Positions 24,401-34,280 of a DNA stretch of 64,000 bases are shown here, one piece after another. The DNA comes from Rotaria sordida (lineage: Eukaryota > Rotifera > Eurotatoria > Philodinida > Philodinidae). The notes under the pieces were generated by a model. The model did no database searches and was not told where the DNA came from. It worked only from the letters and a program-made list of their open reading frames with translations. Numbering within the stretch: the first letter of the stretch is position 1; every line of letters starts with the position of its first letter. Where the stretch lies: assembly GCA_905250125.1 (NCBI GenBank), contig CAJNOL010000618.1, forward strand, positions 54,050 to 118,049. Direction: 5' to 3'. Made by a program: the position numbers and the translations under genes.

Positions 24401-27001
24401 CGTCGAAGACGAGTTCATAAAGTATAATAATTGATTTTCATAACTTCGAAAATATTTCTTTTATAAAATTTAGTTACCACCATTAAAACGAAAAAGAAAA
24501 CATGATGATATACCAAAATTAACTATTGATGCTTCACCATCGACATTACCATCTAATGCACAATTATCTATTGAGTATAATTATGATCTTTCTTCAGCAA
24601 CAGTAAGTTGTTAATATATATATTAATGACAAAGAAAAAGAAAAATCAATATCATGTTATTATTTTAGCAAGAACATACGGCTAGTAATGATTATGCAAC
24701 AACGTCATCAAGACGATCAAGCAAAGCACTTGTTCCAATAAATCATCATCGACATTTTGCTGAGCTTGAAGTAAAGAAAATCTGTTTGTTTTTTAAATCT
24801 CATATTTATTTTTTATTTATTTTTTTGAAGTTACTTAATGAAACTCCTCGATCACAGCGACCAGTACAACAGGAATGGTATGATGAAATGAATAAATCTC
24901 GTTTAACACATGTAAAATATTTTTATTTATTTTATTTTTAATTATAATCTTTATTTATATATACATATAGAGAACAGATATGGGACGTACTACAACTCAT
25001 TCATTTCGAAATTCAATTGATTCTATTCATCAACCAAATACACCTCGAGAACTAGCAACATTTGTTCGTGATTAATATAGAATAAATTTTATGGAAGAAT
25101 ATAATATTTTCTTTTTCTTTTGTAGCGTTCATCCACACGAAATAGTCAAAATAGTGTTATGAGTGGTACATTACTTGATTCGAGTATTCGAACAAATCGA
25201 GCAACGGAATTCCGTCTTTCAAAAGACATGGTATAAGAATATTATATTTTAAAGAACAGGACTGCGTAAGGACTCGTTTTGGTCCACTTAATCTTTTCTC
25301 CAAAAAGAAGCATAGAAATGAGGAGGTTTTGTAGCACTTGAGTTGACGAGTCTCATTATTTGTAAACGTTGTTGCGAAGTTTTAAGTTATACGTAGTTAT
25401 GCTTATTATAAGCTTCCCCAACGTCATTAGATCTTTTTGTGTAACAAACTAAGAAGACTGATGTTTCTTCTCAGAATCACCTAATCTTTCATCGGACTGA
25501 GAACGGACGAGCACGAATGTTTGAGCAGTCTAAATCGATGGATTTACGGGCGCTAGTAGATCTTGACCGCCTTATATCTGAGAAAATAAAAATAGACATA
25601 TCGCTATAAATTCAGTGCTAGTAGAGTACATGATGAGCTGCAAGAACACGTATAATTTTTTTAGGAAAGAGTATGACCACATGTTTGGAGTCGAAACTCT
25701 TTCGTTCGAATAGATAAAGGTGACCATTTTTTGACTGGTATTTGCCGATTTTTGTCGGATGTATTACACATTTCTAGCATATTTAAAATCAGCAGCAACA
25801 AGTGAATTGATCTATATGTGTTTCAAATTTTTTGAACAACTTTTATTGTCGTTAGAAAATTCACCTCTAAGTCCCCTCAGGGTTCAGTCAAAAATGAAGT
25901 CAATCAAAATCTCATTTAGATAGTTGAAAACAATTTCCGATTTTGTAAAATCATAAAAGAACACAAAAAGGCAGATGACTACACATTAAAAATAGCGTTA
26001 TGATTGACTTCATTTTCTGACTGTAGCCTGAGGGGACCAGAGATGAATTTCCTGACGAAAATAAAAATTGTTCGAACAATTTGATATATATATACATATA
26101 GATTAACTCACTTGTTGCTGCTGATTCTAAATATGTTAGAAATGTAACGAATCTTGAAAAAAAATATTAACAAATATCATTCAAAAAATTATCACTTTTA
26201 TCTACTCGAACAAAAGTATCTCGACTCCAAACATGTGGTCATGCTTTTCCTGAATAAACTATACATGTTCTTGCAGTTCGTCATATATTCTACTAGCACT
26301 GAAACTTTGGTGAGATGTCTAGTTTTATTTACTGAGTTATAAGACGCTCAAGATTGACTACGTAGTGAGTGTAACTCCATCGATTTGGACTACTCAAGTG
26401 TTCCTGCTCGTCCATTCTCAGCTCAACAAAAGATTATTTATTTCTGAGAAGAGGTATCAATTTTCTTAGCTTGTGACACGAAGAAATCTAATGACGTTGG
26501 TCAAGCTTGTACGGAGCATAAATATTCCTAATTTAAGACTTCACAACAATATTTATATATCGGTAGATTCGCAAGTTCAAGCGCTACAAAATCTGCTAAT
26601 TTTTATGTTGCTTTCTGAGAAAAATTCACTATGCCAAAACTGATCCTTATGTACTCTTTCCTTTCCCATGCTTTAACAAATAATTTGATGATTTGTCTTT
26701 TTAGGATGAACATCATCAACATTCTCATACACCAAGTCAGTCAATGCCTATTGAAATACGTGGTTTTAGACTTGAAGGTACACAATTGACTGTACCTGAT
26801 GATGCCACAATTCGTCCATTATCAAATGTTAGTTATGGAGCAAGTGCACGAGTTAAAAGTCGTCGTGTATATCCATGGAGTAATTTACATCCACATCGAA
26901 CATCAAGTCGAAATAGTTCATTAGTACCTATTGCAGAACTTCGACGTCAATCACTTGATACAACAATAACTGAAGCTCAACAATTAATTCATGAAGAATA
27001 A
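15416..27001 (+). CDS. Giant microtubule-associated protein: disordered Ser/Pro/Gln-rich N-part plus divergent tau/MAP repeats
   Basis: Exons 15416-16003, 16053-16380, 16460-19701 and 19764-19946 encode about 1,447 residues of disordered sequence rich in Ser, Pro, Gln, Asn and Glu, with a Pro tract and an 11-Gln run. They end in a conserved-looking basic segment (RRVSFSSSIAHYQMEERKLL, then TNWRERVATLLANKVRRY). Reading on without splicing gives a stop at 19970. A phase-0 donor (TAT|GTAGAA, intron from 19947) instead joins to the exon at 21402, which has no start of its own. The rest is about 20 small exons, nearly all phase 0, carrying repeats of the form IFxEKLxWxxxSKIxxxxWxNxxYxP. I compare these with the tubulin-binding repeats of tau/MAP2/MAP4 (KYAHVQSRVNSFANFEYQP resembles VQSKIGSLDNI). 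The last exon (26705-27001) ends EAQQLIHEE. A long projection domain plus C-terminal repeats is the tau/MAP layout. The PGGG signature is absent, so the assignment is moderate. It could instead be two genes, split at 19970/21402. Confidence 0.6.
17079..17219 (+). repeat. CCT/TCT-rich tract coding a poly-Pro/Ser segment
   Basis: A pyrimidine-only-like coding-strand run encodes PPPPTPPPPPPLPAP, a Ser run, then PPPPPLPAPPASPSPPP. It is the most GC-rich stretch of the gene. Open frames on the opposite strand here are shadows. Confidence 0.85.
17426..17458 (+). repeat. CAG/CAA poly-glutamine tract
   Basis: Eleven consecutive Gln codons, five CAG and then mixed CAA/CAG. Such tracts are prone to length variation. 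The mixed CAA interruptions suggest moderate stability. Confidence 0.9.
20495..21165. repeat. Foldback element between the two halves of the MAP gene
   Basis: The outer arms pair strongly: CATTTCCTATGATCTTTCCT at 20505-20524 and the following GGGTACC are the reverse complement of GGTACCCTTAAGG and AAAGATCATAGGAAATG at 21124-21153. Pairing continues inward, including CACCTAAAATAAG opposite CTTATTTTAGGTG, to about 20760 and 20925. It lies in the proposed 1.45-kb intron 19947-21401. The open frames 20738-20985 fall in the loop and arms and are not genes. Confidence 0.85.
21402..24425 (+). other. Repeat-exon array: tau/MAP-like modules, one per exon
   Basis: Successive phase-0 exons each carry one module. 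Examples are FHEPLAWNAESKLGGYTYEN (exon from 21889), IFNKKPKWHSESKLAEL (22110), IFNEKLVWTRKSKIKDATW (~22501), IFHKSVHWNSEPKI (~22659), IFDEKLNWDAQAKV (~22822), QYHDPKWNDIVTPRV (~22976), IFSEQLAWAKDSELKDYVW (~23125) and, later, KPKWNAVSKIRSVNTVYNP (~24213). Introns are about 50-60 bp apart from one of about 0.7 kb near 23.2-23.9 kb. Similarity at module level was judged by eye. Confidence 0.6.
25255..26660. repeat. 1.4-kb foldback filling a MAP-gene intron
   Basis: The left arm (~25255-25918) and right arm (~25988-26660) are imperfect reverse complements for about 660 bp. Matching blocks include CATGTTTGGAGTCGA (near 25680) with its complement near 26225, CAGCAGCAACAAGTGA with TCACTTGTTGCTGCTG, and CCAACGTCATTAGAT with ATCTAATGACGTTGG. 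The loop is about 70 bp. The host intron is 25231-26704; without the element it would be about 70 bp. The open frame 26154-26342 is inside the arm and is not a gene. Confidence 0.9.
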
Positions 27002-27177
27002 TAATTAATAATAAATATATTTTTAAGTTCTTTCTTTATTATTTTTTTTTCTATTTCTATTGGCTTTTATTTGTCTGCTTGTACAGATGAGATTTAATTT
27101 TATTTATTTATTTTTTTTTCTTTGAAAATCATTTCAACGGAATTGCAAATAAGCAAAAACAAACAGCTTTTTTTCAT

Positions 27178-27636
27178 TTAACCAAATGTATTAATATGAA
27201 GATCCGTGATTAATTCATTTATAGATTTGCTCAAAACAATTAATCGTTGATCTCTTTGTGGACAATTAAGATCTGGTGTTTGCTGTTCATTGTAAGTAAC
27301 ATGAAGTTTTGTACCAAAAGAAACACTCTTAATACAAAAAATAGGTTCATATTGATTAAATGGTGAAGCTTGTTCAACAGCTTGAAAGATATTGTTTGTA
27401 CGAAATAATGAAAGTTGAATGCTATTTTGTGCAGTAGTAGAACTTGGTGTTGTTGAGAAAGATGGACGATATCGAGGTGCAACAGTCCATTTGACAAGAC
27501 CATTACGATATAATTCAATTACATAACCAGCAGTATTTGTAGAACCGGAATTAGTAATTCGAATAATATTATTTTCATTATTTGATGAAACAAATGTAAA
27601 GAATATGGCAAGAATGATAAATGATATTGTAACCAT
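27178..27636 (-). CDS. Small secreted protein, single exon, unrecognised family
   Basis: 152 residues beginning with a clear signal peptide (MVTISFIILAIFFTFVSS) and then a mature chain rich in Asn, Ser and Thr. Motifs visible are ITNSGSTNTAGYVIELYRNG, KWTVAPRY, PIFCIKSVSFGTKLHVTYN and QTPDLNCPQRDQRLIVLSK. There are two cysteines in the mature part (in FCIKS and DLNCP), which could form one disulfide. It is intronless, unlike most genes here, and points towards the end of the MAP gene with only 176 bp between the two stops. I do not recognise a named family. The SFGT...Y...PDLNCP pattern gives an impression of short extracellular proteins of microbes and fungi, but that is weak recall. Being intronless and secreted makes it a possible horizontal acquisition. 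Confidence 0.8.
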   Translation of the reverse strand: MVTISFIILAIFFTFVSSNNENNIIRITNSGSTNTAGYVIELYRNGLVKWTVAPRYRPSFSTTPSSTTAQNSIQLSLFRTNNIFQAVEQASPFNQYEPIFCIKSVSFGTKLHVTYNEQQTPDLNCPQRDQRLIVLSKSINELITDLHINTFG

Positions 27637-29414
27637 TTTGAAATGAAATGAATTGCTAGATTATTGAATTGTTGAGGTTCTCATATATAAGTGATATAAA
27701 TGTGAGAAAATTAAACAGCTGAGGAAATAAATATCGTATTTCGAACTTTGTACTCCTGTAAAATAACTTATATTGTAAAAGTGTAAATATCACGAAGTTT
27801 TTTTTTTTAATGTAAATATTATTGACATTGGCAATAAAAGTATGAAGTCTATAAAAATTTTGAAAACTTTCTTGAGACATTGCTCTGTGATAATTTTACA
27901 AATAATATCAGTGATTATGAATTTTCTATAAGTTGAATTCACTCACATCTAGAATAGAAGGTTCGAAACGTATTCTTCATGTATATATATATATAAAGAC
28001 AGCAAATGATCCCACAAATCAATATTCTTGTCTCTATTCTTTGCAGATTCTCTTGTTTTTGCTGAAACATTCATCAAAAGTCTTTTTCTATATGTATAAT
28101 ATAAGAATCTTATCTGATCTACAAGATCTTGCAAATCAGACCAGATTTCGGTAGACATAATCTCGATTAGTGAGACAATAAATCTCTAAACTGAAAATAA
28201 TCTTGGACTTCGTGTAACAAAACTCTGATTCTTTTGCATCACACAATAAGACTATTCCTTGAATGATCTAGTAAGATTTTTATGCTTTATTCTAATGATT
28301 AGTATAGCACTGTTATAGTTTCATTTTCATAGGAATAACAAGCGGGAGCCGGACAGATACTCGATAGAACATTTACTTTCTGGTGTTGATGTGGATGTGG
28401 GAGTGAAGGAAGCGGCTGTTGGGGATGTAGGTGTTTGTGTAAATCTTCTTTTCATCTACATCCACACTCTTTTATCATTCTATGATCTAAAGAAAGAATC
28501 TTGACTGAATTTCTAGATGAAAAAGAATCTCAGTTGATACGTCAAGAATGAAAAAGCCTTAAGAGAATAGAGGCAAGAATTAATATTCACTTCACTAGTC
28601 AACTTAGTTACCATCGCTCTTTCCAGCTTCTTGATTTTCTTGGCTGATTAATCAAGACTCTTTTCACATACACTATAGTTAAGATTCTTGCCTGAATAAA
28701 CAGATCATAACTTTCTGGCAAGATTCTTATGCTCCTGAATTGCAGCCTGAATCTTTTTTTTTTGAATGAATATTTGAGTATATACAACTGCTACAAAATA
28801 CATTTGACTTTTATCAGAATTCCTAGATTTTATTTATTTTGAAATTTCAGCGAACACTCCCCTCTCGTCATCAAGAAACAATAACAACAAAAGAAAAAGT
28901 ATTATATATATATAATAGATACAACTAATTTTTTGTAACAAGATAAGTATAATTGAATAAAGTAAAAGAATATCTATTAGCGAGAGTCCGAGTTCGGGTC
29001 CATACTTCTTTCACATTCACACCCCATAGTTTTAATTTACCCTTAGGAGGATTTTACATTGCCCTGGATTTTAATTTCTTCTGCAACATATACATAGGCA
29101 TGAAGTATTGTTTCTCTTGAAGATCAAAAAAGAATTGTTTAATCAAAAGCAGAAATAACGATGGTCAACACATTGACTAGTAATTGAACTTAACTGAATA
29201 ATAAAAAATGCCTTTTTTTTTTATCATATAGCGACATCTAAACAGAGCCAACATATGATTAGTTACTTTAGAACTCCTTGTTGTCTAATTGTTTATTTGT
29301 TTTTTTTTCTCAAGTTTTGTTTTTCCTCATAGTACGAATAGATTAATTCTACGGAAAACAACTTTTCTCTAAAACATCGAATCTTAAAATTTTTTTCGAA
29401 ATAAATTTCTACCG
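27637..29414. other. Intergenic region
   Basis: No gene is supported. A palindromic stretch around 28105-28150 (centred on AGATCT) makes mirror open frames on both strands (27933-28158), which are not genes. A G-rich stretch lies at about 28380-28440. Simple AT repeats occur near 27978-27993 and 28903-28916. An AG acceptor after a T/C tract at 29313-29314 could mark the 5' end of the YPEL5 transcript. Confidence 0.5.
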
Positions 29415-29821
29415 ATGGGTCGTGTTTTTCTTGAACATCTAGGTGGTCAACGTATATTTTCTTGTGCACATTGTGATACACCATTAACAAACCGTAATGA
29501 ATTAGTTTCAACACGATTTACAGGTGCAACAGGTCGTGCATTTTTATTTAGTCGTGTTGTCAATACAAAACAAAGTGCTGTACAAGAACGAGTAAAATAA
29601 TGTTTCATTATCTAGAAAAAACAAACCAACACAAAGATATTAATTTGAATTTTTCCTAGATGATGTTAACTGGTCGACATTTTGTTCGAGATATAAGTTG
29701 TAAAAAATGTGATGTTAAACTTGGTTGGATGTACGAATTTGCAACAGAAGAAACACAACGTTATAAAGAAGGACGGGTCATTCTTGAACGTGCTTTGATT
29801 AATGAAAGTGATGGATTTTAA
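29415..29821 (+). CDS. YPEL5: Yippee-like 5 zinc-binding protein
   Basis: Two exons, 29415-29591 and 29660-29821, give 112 residues. The single Yippee/CULT-type fold binds one zinc through two Cys pairs: SCAHCDTPL and, in exon 2, SCKKCDVKL. Conserved blocks [44 protein letters not shown] and [12 protein letters not shown] are nearly identical to vertebrate YPEL5. In vertebrates YPEL5 is a component/modulator of the CTLH (GID) E3 ubiquitin ligase. The protein is a few residues shorter at the C-terminus than the human one. It is followed after 155 bp by the C5orf22 homologue in the same direction. Confidence 0.96.
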
Positions 29822-29948
29822 AATGAAAAAAACAATTCTATGAACAGAACTGTTTTTTTATTCATTTATTTGTATATATCTGTATATGTATATGAACAGC
29901 TTGATTTTTATTGAAAATAATAAAAGAAAAAGTTTAAAGCCTATTTTT

Positions 29949-29950
29949 AG
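29949..29950 (+). promoter_or_regulatory. Lone splice acceptor 26 bases before the C5orf22 ATG
   Basis: CTATTTTTAG precedes the ATG at 29977 within a 155-bp gap after the YPEL5 stop. It is consistent with trans-splicing of a downstream operon-like gene. Confidence 0.4.
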
Positions 29951-29976
29951 ATGAGATTTTAAAATAGGGACATGTA

Positions 29977-32900
29977 ATGGTGATCATAAAAGATAAATTA
30001 AAAATTAAAATTCTTGAAAATAATAATGAAGTACGTTTTATTTTAATTGTTCTTTTTATAAGAATATATATTTTTTTCTTTTTTTGTTTGTAAGGTTCTT
30101 CCAATATTACTACGTGATATAGGAGAAAATTTAAAAGTAGGAGAAGATATTGCCTTAGTTCGTTTTGATGCATATGCTGATTTTCTTGTACCACGAAATA
30201 TTCAAGCAGATGAAGTTCAAACTTTAAATCATCTTGTTGAGTATGTGAAAAAGTTTATCTTGCTTATTGTTTTTTTTTTTGGAATGATTTATGTCAATAT
30301 TTTATTTTTAGTTCAATCAATAATCAATGTTGGATACTTCCAGCTGTTTATAGAGGATATATAACAAAAATTTTTTGGTTTAAACCACCTTGGGCTTCTC
30401 AATTTCATGATGGTGTCTATCAATTACAAATAGGGAAATGTCAACAAACTGGTCTATTAAAGTAAATATATTCAATAAAAATGAATAATATTTAAATTCT
30501 TCTATGACGATTATTTTAAAAATAAAAATTCGACTGTTAAATTCAAACTAATCATAAGAAAATGACTGTTAAAAAATTTTTACAAAACATTTATTAGAGA
30601 AAACATAAAAGTTATTCAAAATAGAGTAGAGTGTGATTACTCTAATTATACCAATTGTACAATACTCTTATTCTACTTTCAGATATGAATGAAATAAGTT
30701 TGGAATGAGGACTAAAACTAAAAAAGTCTAATTCTTACTTTAACCGTTCTCTATCTTATGTCTCTCATCAAGTTAAACTGAGTATTACATAATCGATAAA
30801 TTCAATGATAAATATTTTATCAAGTTCATGTTTATCTATTTGAATTAAACGAATATCTTGATATTGCTTATTTTCAGAGTTGCTTCAATACTTCCATATT
30901 TTACTTCAAATTGTGTTTATTCATCGATTGATACACTTTCCAATATCCATACAGTTGATATATATATATCAACAAGTGGATTAGCAAAAAATTATTCAAC
31001 AACAAATGAAAAAACTACTACACCAATATATGATAATGAAAATGAGAGTGAACATTTAGATAATGACAATCGAAAAAAAGCTAAATTATTAGTAAATGAT
31101 ACAAATCATAAAAATTCACCAACATCAACGAAACGTATCCATTCACTTGATGCACCATTAATAAATCAATTACTTTCAACTAAACAATTTTTAATTGATA
31201 TTGATCTATCATTTTTTTCAACAGATGATTCAATACGTAAACAATTTGATGAAAATGAATATGAAATTCTTCGTTATGTTTATACACGTATTGTACAAGA
31301 ACATACTGATGTAGAAATTTTACAATATATAACAGCACGTTTAAATACATTAGAACAAATACGTACAGTAATGAATGAATATTTAACTGATCCAAAACAA
31401 GATCAACCAATTTCTATTGAGTAAATAGAAAATTTAACTAATGATTTATTTTTTTTAAATTTTCTTTTCGTTTTAGTAATACTTATTTAGCTGCATTAAT
31501 TACTATTATTCGTTATAAAAAACTTGATTGGAAAGCAATACATAATTATGGTATACATCTATCGGATACAAGACCACCATTACATGTTTCATCAGAAGGA
31601 ATGATAATTTATTTACTTGAATCCATGGCTAAAGTTTTAGAATCATTTGAAAAACAGCCTATTCTTATTACTGTTTCAAGGTAAATTAACAATAATATTG
31701 TTCGAATATATTTTATTTAATTAGACTTGTATAGAATTACTCAATAGAAACTTAAATTAAAAGAGTTTCTTTACTATTTAGATCAAAAGTCTTTAGAAAT
31801 GTCTTCTCAGAGAAGTATTAATATCGATGTTAATGATAGAAACAAGAATGAAAATGATCTATGTTATACGTTTGTTCACACTATCAATAGTCGATTATCA
31901 GTCCGAGAACAACTATTAATATACCGCAATAGAATGGCAGTCAGAGAATCGATGATCATTTAAGTATCAGATTACCGCGATTCGATTCGCGGTATAGTGC
32001 ACATTATATCGAACAGTCTACCGATGGTTTTTATTCAGTTTGAATTACATGGGTAGTGCGATGCTATGCTTTTTTTTCTATCCAAATAAAATTGAGATTA
32101 TTTAGTTCGACATATGTTTCTTTAGAATATTAACAAGGAAATCATTCTAAGTCATTCACCATTTGAATATATAGAGAGGATATCAGGACTAGAATAATTT
32201 TGAACTTATAAAAGCTTTTTGTAGAATTATGACATTTTTACTTGATTTTAGAATGGAATATTAGGGAAAAAATTGAATAAAAGCATAGTCTTTCCACTAT
32301 AGCTCCAACATGTCGGGAAAATTTCGGACGATTTGGATGTGCCTCGCTCGAAATTGGTTTTTGAGCTGGGTGGACGTGGTCTAAGTACTCTTCATTTCCA
32401 AATATAATGTACTTCACTGTTTTTTTTGAATAGCACTAGATCAGAACATCATAGAGATTTCTAGTTTTCATCATTCAAGAGAAACGACTGGGGAGTCATC
32501 AAAATTTGATTGATCAGCAATTTACCCATCAGGCGAGCTCTTGATGAAGATTTTCATAAACGATATTCTGAAGATACTTCGCTTTCGATCTATACGAGAT
32601 TGATACGCCTAGCTTGTTTCATTTGAGAGTTATAATGCTGTTTCTGAAATCCTAATTTCAGTCAATTGATCTGCCACCAGCCGGAAAAGTAGCTTCACAG
32701 AAGTAATTCACCATGCTAAGTCGAATGATGATATTTGTTTTTAGGTTCGCAATTATCTGACTCTGTTATCTCAATATTTCTGAAATGTCGACTCGTTCGG
32801 TTTATGTAGACTGATTGTGAAATTTCAGAAATATTGAGATAACAGAGTCAGATAATTGCGAACCTAAAAACAAATATCACCGTTCGACTTAGCATAGTGA

Positions 32901-33970
32901 ATTATTTCTGCGTAGTTGCTTTTCCGAGTGCTCATAAGTCGATTGGCTGAAATCAAGGATCTCAGGAAAAGTTTTATAACTCTTGCAAAGAACAAACTAG
33001 ACATGTCCACCTTGCGTAGATCGAAAGAGAAGAATTTTTTTTCTATCGATTAGTTCTATTATAAAACCTTAATCCAATTGGAAATAGCTTCAGAATATTA
33101 TTTTTAAAAGTCTCCATCAAGAACTCACCTAATTGGTCAATAGCTAACCAAACAAATTTCGATATACTTCGATGACCCCGAGTCTTCTTTCTTGAATGGT
33201 GAAAATCATAGAGTACATTATACGTATTTCGAAATGGTTAGTAGTTTTTTAATGATTGTAAAAATATCTTAGAACATTCGGTCGAAATATTTAATGTTCA
33301 AAAACTTCCGATTTTTATGATCGTTTCTGAAGTTTGATTAATTTTTGACGACTGAACATTTCAAGAAAGAAAAAAACAATCGTTTCAACTAAAATTTATG
33401 AACAAAATCTCATATCAAACCTTCTTTATCCAATTTATTCAACATTATAGTAAAAATCTTGTAACTCTATTGAGAAAGTCGATGGATTCAAATACCTCTA
33501 GTCTAAAGATTCTATCTAATAATTATAATATTTTCAGATGTATCAACGATGGATTTTGTTCATTGGAACAAGCTGATTTAATACAATTGCATGTTGAAAA
33601 AAAACTTCGAAAACTTTATAAAATTGATGAAATCATTGGAAAAAGTTTATCAAAATCATTAATCAATGATGATAATAATGAAGATGAATATAATGATGAA
33701 GATAATCAAGATAAAAAATCTTTAACAAAAACAAATGATGAACATACTCATCGTTTAAATATAAATACAACAAATGATGATAAAACTATTCACATGGAAA
33801 CAACAAGTAAAAATGTAATATCAAAAAATGATAATGATATTAATATTTCATCATCAATAAATTTAAATAATCAAAAATCAATTTCACCATCAAAATCAAA
33901 TTTATCACCAGGTGAAATTAAACCAATATCACCATCATCACTATCTGAAACATCTCCTATATCAAACTGA
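29977..33970 (+). CDS. C5orf22: UPF0489 (C5orf22-like) protein with apparently lost metal-site residues
   Basis: Exons 29977-30030, 30095-30240, 30312-30461, 30878-31420, 31477-31680 and 33538-33970 join in frame to 509 residues. They match the UPF0489 family throughout: EVLPILLRDIG, DAYADFLVPRNIQADEV, WILPAVYRGYITKIFWF, FLIDIDLSFFST, PPLHVSSEGMI and, across the last junction, ITVSRCINDGFCSLEQADLI. UPF0489 is thought to share the arginase/deacetylase-like fold, and family members have EDH, HFDSHPD and DIDLDFF motifs. Here these read ENN, RFDAYAD and DIDLSFF, so the likely metal ligands are changed in all three. The residues after about 430 are a long Asn/Asp/Ser/Lys-rich tail not seen in vertebrates. 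The 1.86-kb intron 31681-33537 contains a large hairpin. Function in animals is unknown; this copy is probably non-catalytic. Confidence 0.88.
32450..33215. repeat. Foldback with perfect 57-bp inner arms
   Basis: 32730-32786 and 32822-32878 are exact reverse complements over 57 bp, separated by a 35-base loop. The pairing continues outward, imperfectly, to about 32450 and 33215 (for example CCATGCTAAGTCGAA opposite TTCGACTTAGCATAG, and TTCATCATTCAAG opposite CTTGAATGGTGAA). It lies inside C5orf22 intron 5. The contrast between perfect core and diverged outer arms suggests recent gene conversion, or a young core inside an older element. Confidence 0.95.
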
Positions 33971-34265
33971 TTTTTCTTTTCTATTGGTTATGTCTAAAAG
34001 ATTATGATATTACATTTCTTTCTTTTTTTTTTATTGATTTATTATCATTAAAAATGAAAAAAAAAAAGAAAAGTCCAGAGCTCGGCTCTTTGTATATGTG
34101 TGTGTGTTTGTTTATGGTTTGTATTTCGAAATGCAATCAGTGTATTGTATTTTTCTTTTTCTTTTTCTTTTTTTTTGCAATTTATTATTATTTCTCATTG
34201 AATGATATAATACATTCTTCATTTTCGTTTGTAAATATTTCAAAATGAGATACTTTATATATTCT

Positions 34266-34267
34266 AG
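34266..34267 (+). promoter_or_regulatory. Lone splice acceptor 13 bases before the NOL8 ATG
   Basis: TATATATTCTAG precedes ATTTGAAACAATA and the ATG at 34281. No upstream exon was found in the 310-bp gap after the C5orf22 stop. Confidence 0.4.
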
Positions 34268-34280
34268 ATTTGAAACAATA

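Noticed and set aside
27933..28158. Mirror-image open frames sharing a SDLQDL motif
   Set aside because: They result from a DNA palindrome centred on AGATCT.
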